From: Oscillospiraceae bacterium
GTDB lineage: Bacteria; Bacillota; Clostridia; Oscillospirales; Oscillospiraceae
DNA length: 33,064 nt
Direction of reading: 5' to 3'
NCBI GenBank assembly: GCA_009780235.1
Contig: WRAK01000016.1
Span: 1 to 33,064 of the forward strand
The notes below the pieces were generated by a model that did no database searches, had not been told where the DNA came from, and saw only the letters and a list, made by a program, of their open reading frames with translations. Shown here piece after piece: positions 1-8,264 of the stretch (position 1 is its first letter; every line of letters begins with the position of its first letter). The position numbers and the translations under genes are program-made.

Positions 1-854
1 ATCGAATATGTCCCGTGGAGGCTCTGCGCCATCTCATACGACAGCCCCGCCGCCTCTCGCAGACGCCGCAGGATGACGATGTTGTCTATCATGTTAATCA
101 GCGCGAACACCGATGTCCCCAAGGTCAATGGGATGGCGATGTTGCGCAGGGTGCGGAAAATCTCCGATGTGGACTCTGGCGTGTCCGTGGCGTCCGTTAC
201 AAATCGCCGCCGCTCCATCCTGCGTTTGCTGAAGTACAGGTAAGCCGCAGAGATGCCCGTCCCTACGGTAACGCCCAAAATGGCACCCGCCACAACGATG
301 GGCGAGGGGAAGCCCCGGCTCGCAAGCACCCACGCGATACCCAATCCGAGCACAAGCCGCACAAAAGCTTCGATAATCTGTGATATAGAGGTGGGCATCA
401 TATCGGACAAGCCCTGCCCGTACCCCCGATAAGCCGAACTCAGGCCCACAAACAGCACAGCGGGCGAGAGTGCCAATATCCCGTAAGCCGCAGACGGCGA
501 ACCGAAGAAATCCGCCAATTGCCGATGAAACACGGCCATGACGAGAAAGGACACCAAACCGAGTGCCACAAAGGCATTTCGTCCCACGAGGAACACCCGC
601 TTAACCTGCCGCGGCCGCCCCAAGGCATCCGCCGAGGCCACCATTTTCGACAGCGCAACAGGCAAGCCCGCTGTAGACACGGCCAACAAAAATTGATAGA
701 TAGAAAAGGCCACCGTAAACGTAGAGGTCCCCACATCGCCCAAGATATTGTTGATGGGAATCCGGTATACGGCACCGATGACTTTGACAATCGCCACCCC
801 CATCGCCAAAACGGCGGCCCCGTGGAGGTAGTTGTTCTGTCTGTGATTTGTCAT
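1..854 (-). CDS. SpoVB/MurJ-like polysaccharide flippase, partial (C-terminus beyond window edge)
   Basis: The frame stays open from an ATG at 854 to the window edge, giving about 284 residues of a hydrophobic protein. It has several membrane spans and the family signature RGYGQGLSDMMPTSISQIIE near residues 135-155, which resembles SpoVB/YtgP members of the MOP (MATE-like) superfamily. Those proteins flip lipid-linked cell wall or spore cortex precursors across the membrane. The family is usually 450-550 residues, so roughly half is seen. A GGAAGGA ribosome binding site (about 863-869) sits about 8 bases before the ATG. Transcription runs out of the window, so its partners are unknown. Lipid II flippase, spore cortex protein and exopolysaccharide flippase are all possible; the family assignment is firmer than the substrate. 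Confidence 0.85.
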   Translation of the reverse strand, partial: MTNHRQNNYLHGAAVLAMGVAIVKVIGAVYRIPINNILGDVGTSTFTVAFSIYQFLLAVSTAGLPVALSKMVASADALGRPRQVKRVFLVGRNAFVALGLVSFLVMAVFHRQLADFFGSPSAAYGILALSPAVLFVGLSSAYRGYGQGLSDMMPTSISQIIEAFVRLVLGLGIAWVLASRGFPSPIVVAGAILGVTVGTGISAAYLYFSKRRMERRRFVTDATDTPESTSEIFRTLRNIAIPLTLGTSVFALINMIDNIVILRRLREAAGLSYEMAQSLHGTYS

Positions 855-880
855 AAGAAAGTCCTTCCGATTTAGATGAA

Positions 881-899
881 ATTGGGGCTTCGCCCCAAT
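881..899. repeat. Short perfect hairpin in the flippase leader
   Basis: ATTGGGGC and GCCCCAAT form an 8-bp stem around a 3-base loop. It lies between the probable flippase promoter and its ribosome binding site, so it would sit in the 5' leader. No U tract follows on either strand, so a terminator is unlikely. Confidence 0.5.
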
Positions 900-908
900 A
901 GTATAGGT

Positions 909-914
909 ATTATA
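909..914 (-). promoter_or_regulatory. Candidate -10 box for the flippase gene
   Basis: On the minus strand the sequence reads TATAAT directly after TG, about 55 bases upstream of the flippase ATG. No good -35 box is visible at 16-18 bases, so this is a moderate candidate. Confidence 0.4.
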
Positions 915-1011
915 CAGGCCGTCCAAACAGAACCGGGCAGGCCAATCATAGTATTTTACACCGAATGGAAGAAAAATACAAGCCCGCCGACTTTGGATGA
1001 TTTCAATCCAA

Positions 1012-1088
1012 TGTAGGGGCGGATTCCATATCCGCCCGGAGACGTTGCCGTAAACCAAACCGGGGCGGATATGGAATCCGCCCCTACA
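1012..1088. repeat. Long inverted repeat, 26-base perfect arms
   Basis: Positions 1012-1037 and 1063-1088 are perfect reverse complements around a 25-base spacer. Each arm begins with TGTAGGGGCGG and itself contains a smaller dyad (GGGCGGAT with ATCCGCCC). The outer TGTAGGGGCG motif recurs in other spacers of the window, so this is one copy of a dispersed palindromic family. It lies between the divergent promoters of the flippase and the lyase. The remainder of 855-1219 holds those promoters and no gene. Confidence 0.85.
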
Positions 1089-1145
1089 CAAAAACCGTCC
1101 TTGCCCTTAACTTTCCTCCCGTCACGCCCCCCTGCCGCCCCGCCC

Positions 1146-1174
1146 TTGACAATCACCCCAAAATCCGATACAAT
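1146..1174 (+). promoter_or_regulatory. Sigma-A type promoter for the lyase gene
   Basis: TTGACA (1146-1151), a 17-base spacer and TACAAT (1169-1174) make a near-consensus housekeeping promoter. Transcription should start near 1181, giving a leader of about 40 bases before the ATG at 1220. Confidence 0.8.
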
Positions 1175-1219
1175 GAAGTGCTGTAATCATTTATCGAAAC
1201 AAAGTAGGGAGACGATACC

Positions 1220-2668
1220 ATGTCCACAGTTAAATTTTTCTCCGGGGAAACAGTCCCATTAGAAATGCACAAAGTCCGCATGGTGCAGAAAATCAACCTG
1301 CACCCGGTGGAAGACCGTCTTGCCTCCATGCAGGAGGCCGGGTTCAACACGTTCTTGCTGAAAAACCGTGATGTTTTCCTCGACATGCTCACCGACTCGG
1401 GCGTGAATGCCATGAGCGAGAACCAATACGCCGCCATGTTCCAAGCCGATGACAGCTACGCAGGTTCCGAGACTTATTACCGCTTAGAGGCCGTGCTGGG
1501 CGACATGTTCGGCACCAAACACTTCCTGCCCGTCCACCAAGGCCGCGCCGCGGAGAGCATCATCTCCCAAACGCTGGTCAAACCGGGCAATACCGTGCTG
1601 ATGAACTATCACTTCACCACCAGCAAAGCCCACATCACCATCCGCGGCGGCGGGATTGAAGAGATTATCATCGACGAAGGTCTGAAAATCACCAGCGACT
1701 ACCCCTTTAAGGGCGAGATGGACTTAAACAAACTGCAAGAGGCCATCGCAAGACTGGGCGCAGAAAACATCAGTTTCGTGCGGCTTGAGGCGGGTACAAA
1801 CCTCGTCGGCGGCCAGCCGATTTCCGTGAAAAACATACGGGAAGTCTCTCAAATCTGCCGCAACGCGGGTATCATAACGGTCTTTGACGCATCTCTTCTG
1901 GCGGACAACCTCTACTTCATCAAAACAAGAGAAGCCGAGTTCGCAGACGTTGACATCAAAGCCATCACCCGTGAGATGGGTTCGCTCATGGACATCACCT
2001 ACTTCTCTGCCCGTAAACTGGGCGCGGCCCGCGGCGGCGGCATCTTGACAAGCAACGACGCCCTCGCTAACAAAATGCGGGAGTTGATTCCGCTCTTTGA
2101 GGGCTTCCTCACCTACGGCGGCATGTCCGTCCGTGAGATGGAAGCCATGGCCGTCGGCCTGCGGGAGACACTGGACATCGACGTCATCAGCCAGACTCCC
2201 ATCTTTGTAGAGGCACTTTGTAAGGAACTCCTCTCCAAAGGCGTGCCTGTTGTCACACCGCCCGGCGGCCTCGGCTGCCACGTAGACGCGGGCGCGTTTT
2301 GTGACCACATCCCGCAACCCGAATACCCCGCAGGCGCACTCGCCGCCGCGCTCTTTATCGCCAGCGGTGTGCGCGGCATGGAGCGCGGTACCCTCAGCGA
2401 ACAGCGCAGAGAGGACGGCACGGAGCCGCTGGCCGAGATGGAACTCGTCCGTCTCGCCATCCCCAAGCGCGTGTTCACCCTGTCCCAAATCAAATATACC
2501 GCCGACCGTCTGGCGTGGCTCTACCAAAACCGCCGCCTCATCGGGGGGCTGACGTTCGATGAAGAGCCGAAGGTGTTGCGCTTCTTCTTTGGCCGTCTGA
2601 AGCCCATCGGCGATTGGCCGGAGAAGTTGGCGGCACAGTTCCGTAAGGATTTTGGGGAGAGTTTGTAA
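1220..2668 (+). CDS. Tyrosine phenol-lyase/tryptophanase family PLP lyase, divergent
   Basis: This 482-residue protein aligns from memory along its length with tyrosine phenol-lyase and tryptophanase, PLP enzymes that split aromatic amino acids to a phenol or indole, pyruvate and ammonia. Visible family residues are LTDSG at 57-61, Tyr80 in the YAGS motif, HQGR at 106-109, Asn194 in NLVGGQP, Asp223, the Schiff-base lysine Lys266 in SARK, and Arg411 for the substrate carboxylate. Thr133 and Arg389 (in MERG) match the tyrosine phenol-lyase version of residues that separate it from tryptophanase. Oddly, the arginine three residues after the PLP aspartate, conserved in both enzymes, is Leu226 here. 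Start: AGGGAG at 1206-1211 lies 8 bases before the ATG. The gene is monocistronic, with its own promoter and terminator. The family is secure; the substrate is not. Confidence 0.85.
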   Translation: MSTVKFFSGETVPLEMHKVRMVQKINLHPVEDRLASMQEAGFNTFLLKNRDVFLDMLTDSGVNAMSENQYAAMFQADDSYAGSETYYRLEAVLGDMFGTKHFLPVHQGRAAESIISQTLVKPGNTVLMNYHFTTSKAHITIRGGGIEEIIIDEGLKITSDYPFKGEMDLNKLQEAIARLGAENISFVRLEAGTNLVGGQPISVKNIREVSQICRNAGIITVFDASLLADNLYFIKTREAEFADVDIKAITREMGSLMDITYFSARKLGAARGGGILTSNDALANKMRELIPLFEGFLTYGGMSVREMEAMAVGLRETLDIDVISQTPIFVEALCKELLSKGVPVVTPPGGLGCHVDAGAFCDHIPQPEYPAGALAAALFIASGVRGMERGTLSEQRREDGTEPLAEMELVRLAIPKRVFTLSQIKYTADRLAWLYQNRRLIGGLTFDEEPKVLRFFFGRLKPIGDWPEKLAAQFRKDFGESL

Positions 2669-2680
2669 GATATTGTGACA

Positions 2681-2713
2681 AAAATCGCTGTCGGCTATCG
2701 GCAGCGATTTTTT
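2681..2713 (+). terminator. Intrinsic terminator after the lyase gene
   Basis: AAAATCGCTG (2681-2690) and CAGCGATTTT (2702-2711) form a perfect 10-bp stem around an 11-base loop, ending in a T run. Confidence 0.85.
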
Positions 2714-2786
2714 GTGTAGGGGAAACAGGTTACCCGGTATGCGGCCGCTACACCACATACGATGCAAATGCACCCATCCTCCACCC

Positions 2787-2820
2787 AAAACCACGTTTAC
2801 CGTCCGCAAACGTGGTTTTT
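2787..2820. terminator. Second hairpin terminator, possibly bidirectional
   Basis: AAAACCACGTTT (2787-2798) and AAACGTGGTTTT (2808-2819) form a perfect 12-bp stem with A and T runs at its two ends. It lies between the lyase and the RCC1 gene and could stop leftover read-through. Apart from these hairpins and the promoter below, 2714-2954 holds nothing recognisable. Confidence 0.7.
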
Positions 2821-2897
2821 GTCTATTTTGCACACAAATCACCCCCCCCCGCTGGATTTTTGGCGCAATGCACATATCCATTATTCCTTTGATACGC

Positions 2898-2903
2898 TAT
2901 AAT
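2898..2903 (+). promoter_or_regulatory. Candidate -10 box for the RCC1-SLH gene
   Basis: A perfect TATAAT lies 52 bases before the ATG at 2955. No convincing -35 element is seen, so the call rests on the -10 and its position. Confidence 0.5.
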
Positions 2904-2954
2904 AGGATATGGGTGATTGTGCCCGAAAAATGGAATATAAGAGGAGTGTTTGCG

Positions 2955-4814
2955 ATGAAAGGAACGATGAAGCGAGGGATTTGTTTGGTGTTGGTGGTTT
3001 GTATGTTGCTGGTGCTTGTGCCGGGGGTAGCGTTGGCGAGTGAGGCGGCGTTTCGCACGGAGCCGATGGTGGCGGCAAACGGGGGGCTTAGTGTGGCTCT
3101 CAGAGCCGACGGTACTGTGTTTGATTGGGGCTGGTTCAGCGAGTCAGACCTCTACAGCGAAACGCCCGCACAGGTGCAAAACCTCAGCAATGTGACAGAA
3201 ATTGCAACAAGTAGTGCTCATGTCTTGGCACTCAGAGCGGATGGCACCGTCTGGACTTGGGGGCCGGCCTTCCATGACCAGCCGGGTGTTGACCGGGTTT
3301 TAAACCTCCCGCCCAGCTGGTATAACTTGCCCCGGGAAGTCGTACAGGCCTTATTTAGAGAAGCCTATAATACCCCGATGCAAATACCGAATCTTAACAA
3401 TATCACTGCTGTTGCGGCGGGAGATTTGCACAGCGCGGTACTCAGAGATGACGGCACCGTTTGGACTTGGGGGAACAATTTCTTCGGCCAATTGGGCGAC
3501 GGCACAACGCAAGACCGTACCACACCCGTACAGGTACAGAATCTCAGCAATATTACTGCCATTGCGATAGGCGGAGACTATACTTTAGCGTTAAGAAGCG
3601 ATGGCACTATTTGGGGCTGGGGAGATAATCACTTCAACCAGCTCGGCAGCGGTACCGGTGCTTGGGAACTCACGCGTACCACTCCCGCACAGATACAAAC
3701 GCTTACCGATGTGACGGCAATTGCGGCAAGTCACTCCCATGCCTTAGCACTGAGAAGCGATGGCACGGTCTGGGCGTGGGGGGATAATCACTTCGGCCAA
3801 CTGGGCGACGGCACCACGACAAACCGCGGCATACCCGCACAAGTGCAAAGCCTCAACAATGTAACGGCAATCTCGGCAGGAGGATGGTCAAACGTAGCAT
3901 TGAGAGCCGACGGTACTGTTTGGGGCTGGGGAGACAATTCTAACGGCCAGCTTGGAGACGGCACCAGCGGCGAAGTAGACGGAGTATGGCAGGTGCATTA
4001 CAGCACCACGCCTGTACAAACGCAAAATCTCGGCAATGTAACGGCGGTTGCAGCAGGTGGCGACCATACCGTAGCACTCAGGGCCGACGGCACCGTTTGG
4101 GCTTGGGGGAGCAACGGGTTGTATCAGTTGGGTATCGGTTTCCATGGTATTTTTCACTACCCCACCCCCGTACAAGTCCTCGGCCCCAACGGCGTCGGCT
4201 TCCTCAACCTCAACCCGACAACCGCCCCACACCCCACCTTCCCCGACGTCCTCGCCACCCACTGGGGCTTCCCCTTCGTCGAACAAGCCTACACCAGAGG
4301 TTTCATGCGCGGCGTCACAGGCGGCCGCTTCGACCCTTACGGCAGTCTCACCCGCGCGCAAGTGGCGCAAATCATGGTAAACATGGCCGACGTCGGCACA
4401 CAGCCCCACCCGGCAATCGCCCCGTTCTCTGATGTCCCCGCCCACGCATGGTATGCACCCGTCATCGCATGGGCGGCAGAGCAAGAAATCATGAACGGCC
4501 ACGCCGACGGCACTTTCGGCCCCGGCCAGCCGATTACACGGGAGCAATTCGCGGTCGTTATGCGCAACTTTGCCGCATGGCAAGGCTACGATGTCACAAG
4601 CCCCCCGGGCGGCGGTACAGAATGGCCGTTCCCCGACAACGGATCCATTTCATGGTGGGCGGCTGACGCGCTTAGATGGGCGAACTACCACGGCATCATC
4701 CTCGGCAGCGGCGGCAACGTATTACCCACCGCAACGTCAATGCGCGTCCAAGCCGCGACGATAGTCGTGCGGTTTGATGACACGGAGTTCCAACAAGCAC
4801 CGCAAACACCATAA
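2955..4814 (+). CDS. Secreted RCC1-repeat beta-propeller protein with three SLH domains
   Basis: The 619-residue protein starts at an ATG 8 bases after AGGAG (2942-2946); the longer open frame upstream is unused leader. Residues 1-29 are a signal peptide with a cleavage site after ALA. Seven RCC1-type repeats follow (about 38-425). Each carries a core like [12 protein letters not shown] and most have GQLGDGT, the number needed for a closed seven-bladed propeller. Three SLH domains (about 429-478, 491-543, 559-610) should tether it to secondary cell wall polymer, so it is probably a surface protein. In eukaryotes RCC1 is a Ran exchange factor, but bacterial RCC1-like propellers are mostly uncharacterised binding scaffolds. 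No catalytic domain is visible. The gene is monocistronic with its own promoter and terminator. Confidence 0.9.
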   Translation: MKGTMKRGICLVLVVCMLLVLVPGVALASEAAFRTEPMVAANGGLSVALRADGTVFDWGWFSESDLYSETPAQVQNLSNVTEIATSSAHVLALRADGTVWTWGPAFHDQPGVDRVLNLPPSWYNLPREVVQALFREAYNTPMQIPNLNNITAVAAGDLHSAVLRDDGTVWTWGNNFFGQLGDGTTQDRTTPVQVQNLSNITAIAIGGDYTLALRSDGTIWGWGDNHFNQLGSGTGAWELTRTTPAQIQTLTDVTAIAASHSHALALRSDGTVWAWGDNHFGQLGDGTTTNRGIPAQVQSLNNVTAISAGGWSNVALRADGTVWGWGDNSNGQLGDGTSGEVDGVWQVHYSTTPVQTQNLGNVTAVAAGGDHTVALRADGTVWAWGSNGLYQLGIGFHGIFHYPTPVQVLGPNGVGFLNLNPTTAPHPTFPDVLATHWGFPFVEQAYTRGFMRGVTGGRFDPYGSLTRAQVAQIMVNMADVGTQPHPAIAPFSDVPAHAWYAPVIAWAAEQEIMNGHADGTFGPGQPITREQFAVVMRNFAAWQGYDVTSPPGGGTEWPFPDNGSISWWAADALRWANYHGIILGSGGNVLPTATSMRVQAATIVVRFDDTEFQQAPQTP

Positions 4815-4819
4815 CGCAG

Positions 4820-4850
4820 GGGCGGCCCCATGTGGCCGCCCTTTCCTTTT
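4820..4850 (+). terminator. Palindromic-repeat terminator after the RCC1-SLH gene
   Basis: GGGCGGCC (4820-4827) pairs with GGCCGCCC (4834-4841) and is followed by TTTCCTTTT. The element with its GCAGGG flank is nearly identical to one at 32576-32609 after murF, so a dispersed repeat appears to serve as terminator at both sites. Confidence 0.65.
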
Positions 4851-4857
4851 GCCCCTA

Positions 4858-4900
4858 TTCCCCTCCTTGGAGGGGTGGCAGGCGAAGCCTGACGGGGTGG
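4858..4900 (+). repeat. Dispersed two-hairpin repeat (CCCTCCTTGGAGGG type), copy 1
   Basis: A CCCCTCC/GGAGGGG hairpin is followed by a CAGGC-GAA-GCCTG hairpin and a GGGGTGG tail. Near-identical or structurally equivalent copies lie inverted at 24077-24117 and 26361-26404. Confidence 0.75.
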
Positions 4901-4920
4901 TCTCACGGGACATGTATGTC

Positions 4921-4964
4921 GTAGGGCGCGACGCCCTCGGCGCACCGGGGGCGTCGCGCCCTAC
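4921..4964. repeat. Dispersed inverted repeat (GTAGGGCGCGA type), copy 1
   Basis: Arms 4921-4936 and 4949-4964 are perfect 16-base reverse complements beginning GTAGGGCGCGACG. A longer relative lies at 26195-26272. Confidence 0.8.
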
Positions 4965-4970
4965 ACAACC

Positions 4971-4995
4971 AAAAAGGGCGGCCACAAGGCCGCCC
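4971..4995 (-). terminator. Intrinsic terminator of the degV gene
   Basis: On the minus strand GGGCGGCC (4995-4988) pairs with GGCCGCCC (4983-4976) around a 4-base loop, then runs into TTTTT, only a few bases after the DegV stop codon. Confidence 0.8.
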
Positions 4996-5001
4996 CAATC
5001 A

Positions 5002-5838
5002 TTACTTCTTCCGATATCCAATCGCAATCCCACCCGGCCCGCCATGCGACCCGATAACACCGCCCACGGGATGCAGGGTACAATCCGCAATCCCATACTT
5101 TTCCTTGGTCTCTTGCATGAATGCCTCACCGCGTTCCGCGTTCTGCGAATAACCGAAAACCACGGGAAAATCCGTATCATACCCGTCTTTCTCAAACTGC
5201 GCCCACAGCGCACGCTTGCCTGCGTCTAAGCCACGGGCTTTCGTCAGCGGCTCCACTTTGCCGTCCCGTACTGTGACAACGGGCTTCATCCCCAACACCT
5301 CACCCAAGAAGGCCATGGCAGGCGGTACGCGTCCGCCTTTTTTGAGATACTTCAAGGTGTCGAGTACAACGACCAGCACCATCTGCTCCCGCAGTTCTTC
5401 CAACGCGGTTACAATGGCGGCGCGGTCTTGACCCGCATCACGCAGTTTCAGGGCATGTTCAACCAACATCCGCTGGCTCAAACAGCACTGACGGGAATCC
5501 ACGAGGCTAATGGCCTCGTATCCGCTCATCTCCTTCGCCATCTCGGCGGACTGATAGGTACCTGAGAGCGCACCGGAGATGGTGATGACCAGCACCTCGT
5601 CGCCCTTTGCCCTTGCATCTTCAAATAAATCCAAATACTGCCCCGGCGTCACCTGACTGGTCGTCGGCAGTTTCTTCGACCGGGTCAGGTTCTCGTAGAA
5701 CACACTAAAATCCGTATCGGCCTGTTGGTCATAAGGGAATTCTTCAAACGAAATCCCAATTTCGGCCACGTCCAACCCCAATGCGCCTGCATCTAAGTTG
5801 GTGATGTCGGCTCCGCTGTCTGTGATGATTCGCAACAT
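5002..5838 (-). CDS. DegV family fatty-acid-binding protein
   Basis: The 278-residue protein opens with MLRIITDSGADI, the DegV hallmark. It continues with PTTSQVTPGQY (about 58-68) and ISGALSGTYQSA (about 86-97), which shape the fatty-acid pocket, and KKGGRVPPAMAFLG in the second domain. DegV/FakB proteins hold a single fatty acid and present it to the kinase FakA for incorporation into phospholipid. No kinase gene is nearby, so it presumably works with a FakA encoded elsewhere. The ATG at 5838 is chosen because AGGTGG lies 8 bases upstream; an in-frame GTG at 5850 falls inside that ribosome binding site. The length is normal for the family. It is divergent from the AraC-type gene at 5976 and ends in its own terminator. 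Confidence 0.9.
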   Translation of the reverse strand: MLRIITDSGADITNLDAGALGLDVAEIGISFEEFPYDQQADTDFSVFYENLTRSKKLPTTSQVTPGQYLDLFEDARAKGDEVLVITISGALSGTYQSAEMAKEMSGYEAISLVDSRQCCLSQRMLVEHALKLRDAGQDRAAIVTALEELREQMVLVVVLDTLKYLKKGGRVPPAMAFLGEVLGMKPVVTVRDGKVEPLTKARGLDAGKRALWAQFEKDGYDTDFPVVFGYSQNAERGEAFMQETKEKYGIADCTLHPVGGVIGSHGGPGGIAIGYRKK

Positions 5839-5879
5839 AGTAATGCCCACCTTTCACCGCCAAAGCGATAGTTGCTCAA

Positions 5880-5885
5880 ATTATA
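5880..5885 (-). promoter_or_regulatory. Candidate -10 box for degV
   Basis: The minus strand reads GGGTATAAT, 42 bases upstream of the DegV ATG. No clear -35 is visible. Confidence 0.45.
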
Positions 5886-5908
5886 CCCATTCTTTTTTCA
5901 ATAATATA

Positions 5909-5937
5909 TTGTAGGAATGACTTTTTTGTTATACAAT
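5909..5937 (+). promoter_or_regulatory. Promoter for the AraC-type regulator
   Basis: TTGTAG (5909-5914), 17 bases, then TACAAT (5932-5937), ending 38 bases before the ATG at 5976. It lies in the shared divergent spacer with degV, so either gene's control could affect the other. Confidence 0.55.
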
Positions 5938-5975
5938 TGACTTAATCAAATCGAAACCGCAAAAAGGAGGCGGCC

Positions 5976-6746
5976 ATGAACGTAGCAACCGAAGCCCGCA
6001 TGGCAAAAATCATATACGAAAAAGACATGTACATCAGCGACACGAAAGAACAAGACATCGTCAGAACCTGCGAACACGAACGGCTCTTCCTCCAACGTAT
6101 TCGCACCGGGGATGTAAAAGGCATTCTGGAACGCCGTGCACAGGGAGAGCGTGCACCCAAACCTTTCCGTCTGGTAGAAGACCCGGTGAAGAGCGCGGAG
6201 TACAGGGTCTGCGCCTTTATCGCCCTCGCCGCCTACGCCGCCATTGAGGGCGGTCTCGACCCGCCCAGTACCTACGCGCTCAATGACCTCTATCTCCGCC
6301 GTCTGGCCGCCTGTAAAGAGATTGCGGAAATACAGGAACTGCGGGATGAGGTAGAACTTCTCTTTGCCCGGCAAGTAAACCAAGTCCAAGAGGAGCGCAG
6401 TAGTGCCTCCTACGTGGAAAAATGCAAGCTCTTTATCGACCAGCATCTGGTCATGCCTTTCACCTTAGACGATATCGCCAAGGCGCTCGGGGTCAATAAG
6501 TCCTACCTCTCCCGCCGCTTCGGACAGGAGGCCGGGATGCGTATCATGGAATACACCCGCCAGAAACGAATTGAAGCGGCGGCGAATATGCTCAAGTATT
6601 CGGACAAAACTATATCCGCCATCGCCGCAAACTTCTGTTTCCCGACCCAAAGCCATTTCGGCAAGTGGTTCAAGACGCTCAAGGGGATTACACCGCTGAA
6701 GTACAGGGCGGCGAATCAGATTATTGAGGTGCGGGGCGGGGAATGA
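5976..6746 (+). CDS. AraC family transcriptional regulator
   Basis: The 256-residue protein has a C-terminal AraC double helix-turn-helix (about 150-247). The first helix-turn-helix lies around TLDDIAKALGVNKSYLSRRF (163-182). The second, around 211-235, carries the typical AAANFCFPTQSHFGKWFK pattern before GITPLKYR. Residues 1-140 lack an AraC sugar-binding cupin and are mostly helical, with a segment (75-110) resembling the sensor part of other clostridial AraC-type proteins; the ligand is unknown. AAGGAGG at 5963-5969 precedes the ATG by 6 bases. It is divergent from degV and may regulate it or itself. The AT-rich restriction cassette begins just downstream, so it is probably not part of that unit. 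Confidence 0.88.
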   Translation: MNVATEARMAKIIYEKDMYISDTKEQDIVRTCEHERLFLQRIRTGDVKGILERRAQGERAPKPFRLVEDPVKSAEYRVCAFIALAAYAAIEGGLDPPSTYALNDLYLRRLAACKEIAEIQELRDEVELLFARQVNQVQEERSSASYVEKCKLFIDQHLVMPFTLDDIAKALGVNKSYLSRRFGQEAGMRIMEYTRQKRIEAAANMLKYSDKTISAIAANFCFPTQSHFGKWFKTLKGITPLKYRAANQIIEVRGGE

Positions 6747-6814
6747 TTTACCCCGAAACGACCTTTCAAAATATAGCGTTTTTTCATATAGAGCAAGCCA
6801 AAGGAGCACCAATC

Positions 6815-7717
6815 ATGGACAAAAACACAACTATTCAGCCTGCCAAACCATTTGTAAAGTGGGCGGGTGGAAAATCACAACTTCTAAAAGATATTCGAGC
6901 AAAATATCCCGCTGTGCTGGGAGAACAAATCAACAAATATGCCGAGCCTTTCGTTGGTGGCGGCGCGGTGCTTTTTGATGTATTGAACCGCCATGCGGTG
7001 AGCGAAGTTTTTATCAGCGACATCAATGCCGAGTTAATCCATACATATACAACGATTCGAGACAAGCTTAGCGAACTTCTGGAGATTTTGAGTAAGCTTG
7101 AGCAAGAATATCTCTCTGTCGCGGACGAGGAGCGCAAAAAAATTTACTATGAAAAGCGAGAACAATTTAACACGTTTAAAATAGGTGAGGGAAAATCCAC
7201 AGAACTTGCCGCACTATTCATTTTTCTGAACCGCACATGCTTCAACGGCCTATATCGAGTAAATGCCAAGGGCAACTTCAACGTACCACAGGGTAGCTAT
7301 AAAAAACCTTGTATTTGTGACACGAAAAACCTACATGCTGTGTCCGCTAAGTTGCAAAATGTGAAAATTGTCCACGGTGACTATAGACAGTCCGCTGATT
7401 TCGTAGATGATAAAACGTTCGTCTACTTTGACCCTCCATATAGACCCCTTTCCCAAACGGCAAATTTTACCTCCTATGCACAAGGCGGCTTCGACGATAC
7501 GGCTCAAAGAGAGCTTGCTAAGTTTATAGATACGTTAAGTGCCCGTGGTGCATATATCGTGGCCAGTAATTCTGACCCTAGAAACGTGGATAAAACAGAT
7601 GATTTCTTTGATAAGTTATACGCTCTGTACAAAATAAATCGAATTTCAGCAAATAGAATGATAAATTGCAATGCTGAAAATCGTAGGGCAGTAAACGAGC
7701 TGTTAATATGTAATTAA
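6815..7717 (+). CDS. Dam/DpnM-like DNA adenine N6-methyltransferase (Type II RM)
   Basis: The 300-residue D12-class enzyme shows WAGGK (16-20), AdoMet motif EPFVGGGAVLF (44-54), NRTCFNGLYRVN (139-150) and catalytic DPPY (206-209). The stretch after DPPY (RPLSQTANFTSY) closely resembles DpnM of the GATC-specific DpnII system, so GATC adenine methylation is plausible but unproven. The start is the ATG at 6815 with AAAGGAG (6800-6806) 8 bases upstream; an in-frame ATG at 6743 overlaps the end of the AraC gene and has no such site. It is followed closely by a nuclease gene (7731) and a second methylase (8265). Base composition here is clearly lower in GC than in the flanking genes, suggesting transfer. 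It should protect host DNA from the adjacent nuclease. Confidence 0.92.
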   Translation: MDKNTTIQPAKPFVKWAGGKSQLLKDIRAKYPAVLGEQINKYAEPFVGGGAVLFDVLNRHAVSEVFISDINAELIHTYTTIRDKLSELLEILSKLEQEYLSVADEERKKIYYEKREQFNTFKIGEGKSTELAALFIFLNRTCFNGLYRVNAKGNFNVPQGSYKKPCICDTKNLHAVSAKLQNVKIVHGDYRQSADFVDDKTFVYFDPPYRPLSQTANFTSYAQGGFDDTAQRELAKFIDTLSARGAYIVASNSDPRNVDKTDDFFDKLYALYKINRISANRMINCNAENRRAVNELLICN

Positions 7718-7730
7718 GGGGATATTAAAA

Positions 7731-8258
7731 ATGAAAAAGGGCGGAGTTGGTGGTGCTCACACAAAAACAGGACTTATTTTTGAAGGAAAAGTTGATATAG
7801 TAACATTTCTATCAACGCAAAAAGGGTATGCTGTACATCACAATGACATCTATTATCAAGGTGATCTCATTGCAAAAACGTACAAAAAATATAGCTTCTA
7901 CAGGTTTCTTGAAGAGTTAGGCATCAATTGGAAAGAAATCATTTCAAAGCGTTTATTGCCGGATGACAGCATTTTCGTAATCGTTAATAACACTTTATTT
8001 ATCATAGAATGTAAGTTCCAACAAGTAGCAGGATCTGTTGATGAAAAATTACAAACTTGCGGTTTTAAAAAGAGGCAATATCAAAAATTACTTTCACGGG
8101 CAAATGTCGAAGTAGAATACATCTATTTGCTTAGTGATTGGTTTAAGCAGCCTTCTTATAAAGATGTACTCGATTATATTATCAGCGTTGGCTGTCACTT
8201 CTACTTTGAGTACATACCTCTATCTAAATTAGGGCTGCCAGTCCCGGAGGAAAATTAA
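7731..8258 (+). CDS. Small PD-(D/E)XK nuclease, probable Type II restriction enzyme
   Basis: The 175-residue protein has the PD-(D/E)XK pattern: Asp78/Asp79 in LPDD, then a hydrophobic strand ending in IIECK, giving Glu93 and Lys95. Glu18 in TGLIFEGK may also take part. I do not recognise a named restriction enzyme, and it is clearly not DpnII (about 288 residues). Its position between two DNA methylases, 13 bases after the first and 6 before the second, argues strongly for the cleaving partner. It has the lowest GC I sampled (20 of 60 bases at 7801-7860). The start ATG follows AAGGGGA (7716-7722). A single chain this short would probably act as a dimer; target and cut position cannot be read from the sequence. 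Confidence 0.75.
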   Translation: MKKGGVGGAHTKTGLIFEGKVDIVTFLSTQKGYAVHHNDIYYQGDLIAKTYKKYSFYRFLEELGINWKEIISKRLLPDDSIFVIVNNTLFIIECKFQQVAGSVDEKLQTCGFKKRQYQKLLSRANVEVEYIYLLSDWFKQPSYKDVLDYIISVGCHFYFEYIPLSKLGLPVPEEN

Positions 8259-8264
8259 AAACAT

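Noticed and set aside
2712-2954. N-terminal extension of the RCC1-SLH protein
   Set aside because: The extra 81 codons precede a good signal peptide, cover a terminator hairpin and the -10 box, and have no ribosome binding site.
6743-6814. Upstream ATG for the Dam-like methylase
   Set aside because: It overlaps the end of the AraC gene and lacks the AAAGGAG site found before 6815.
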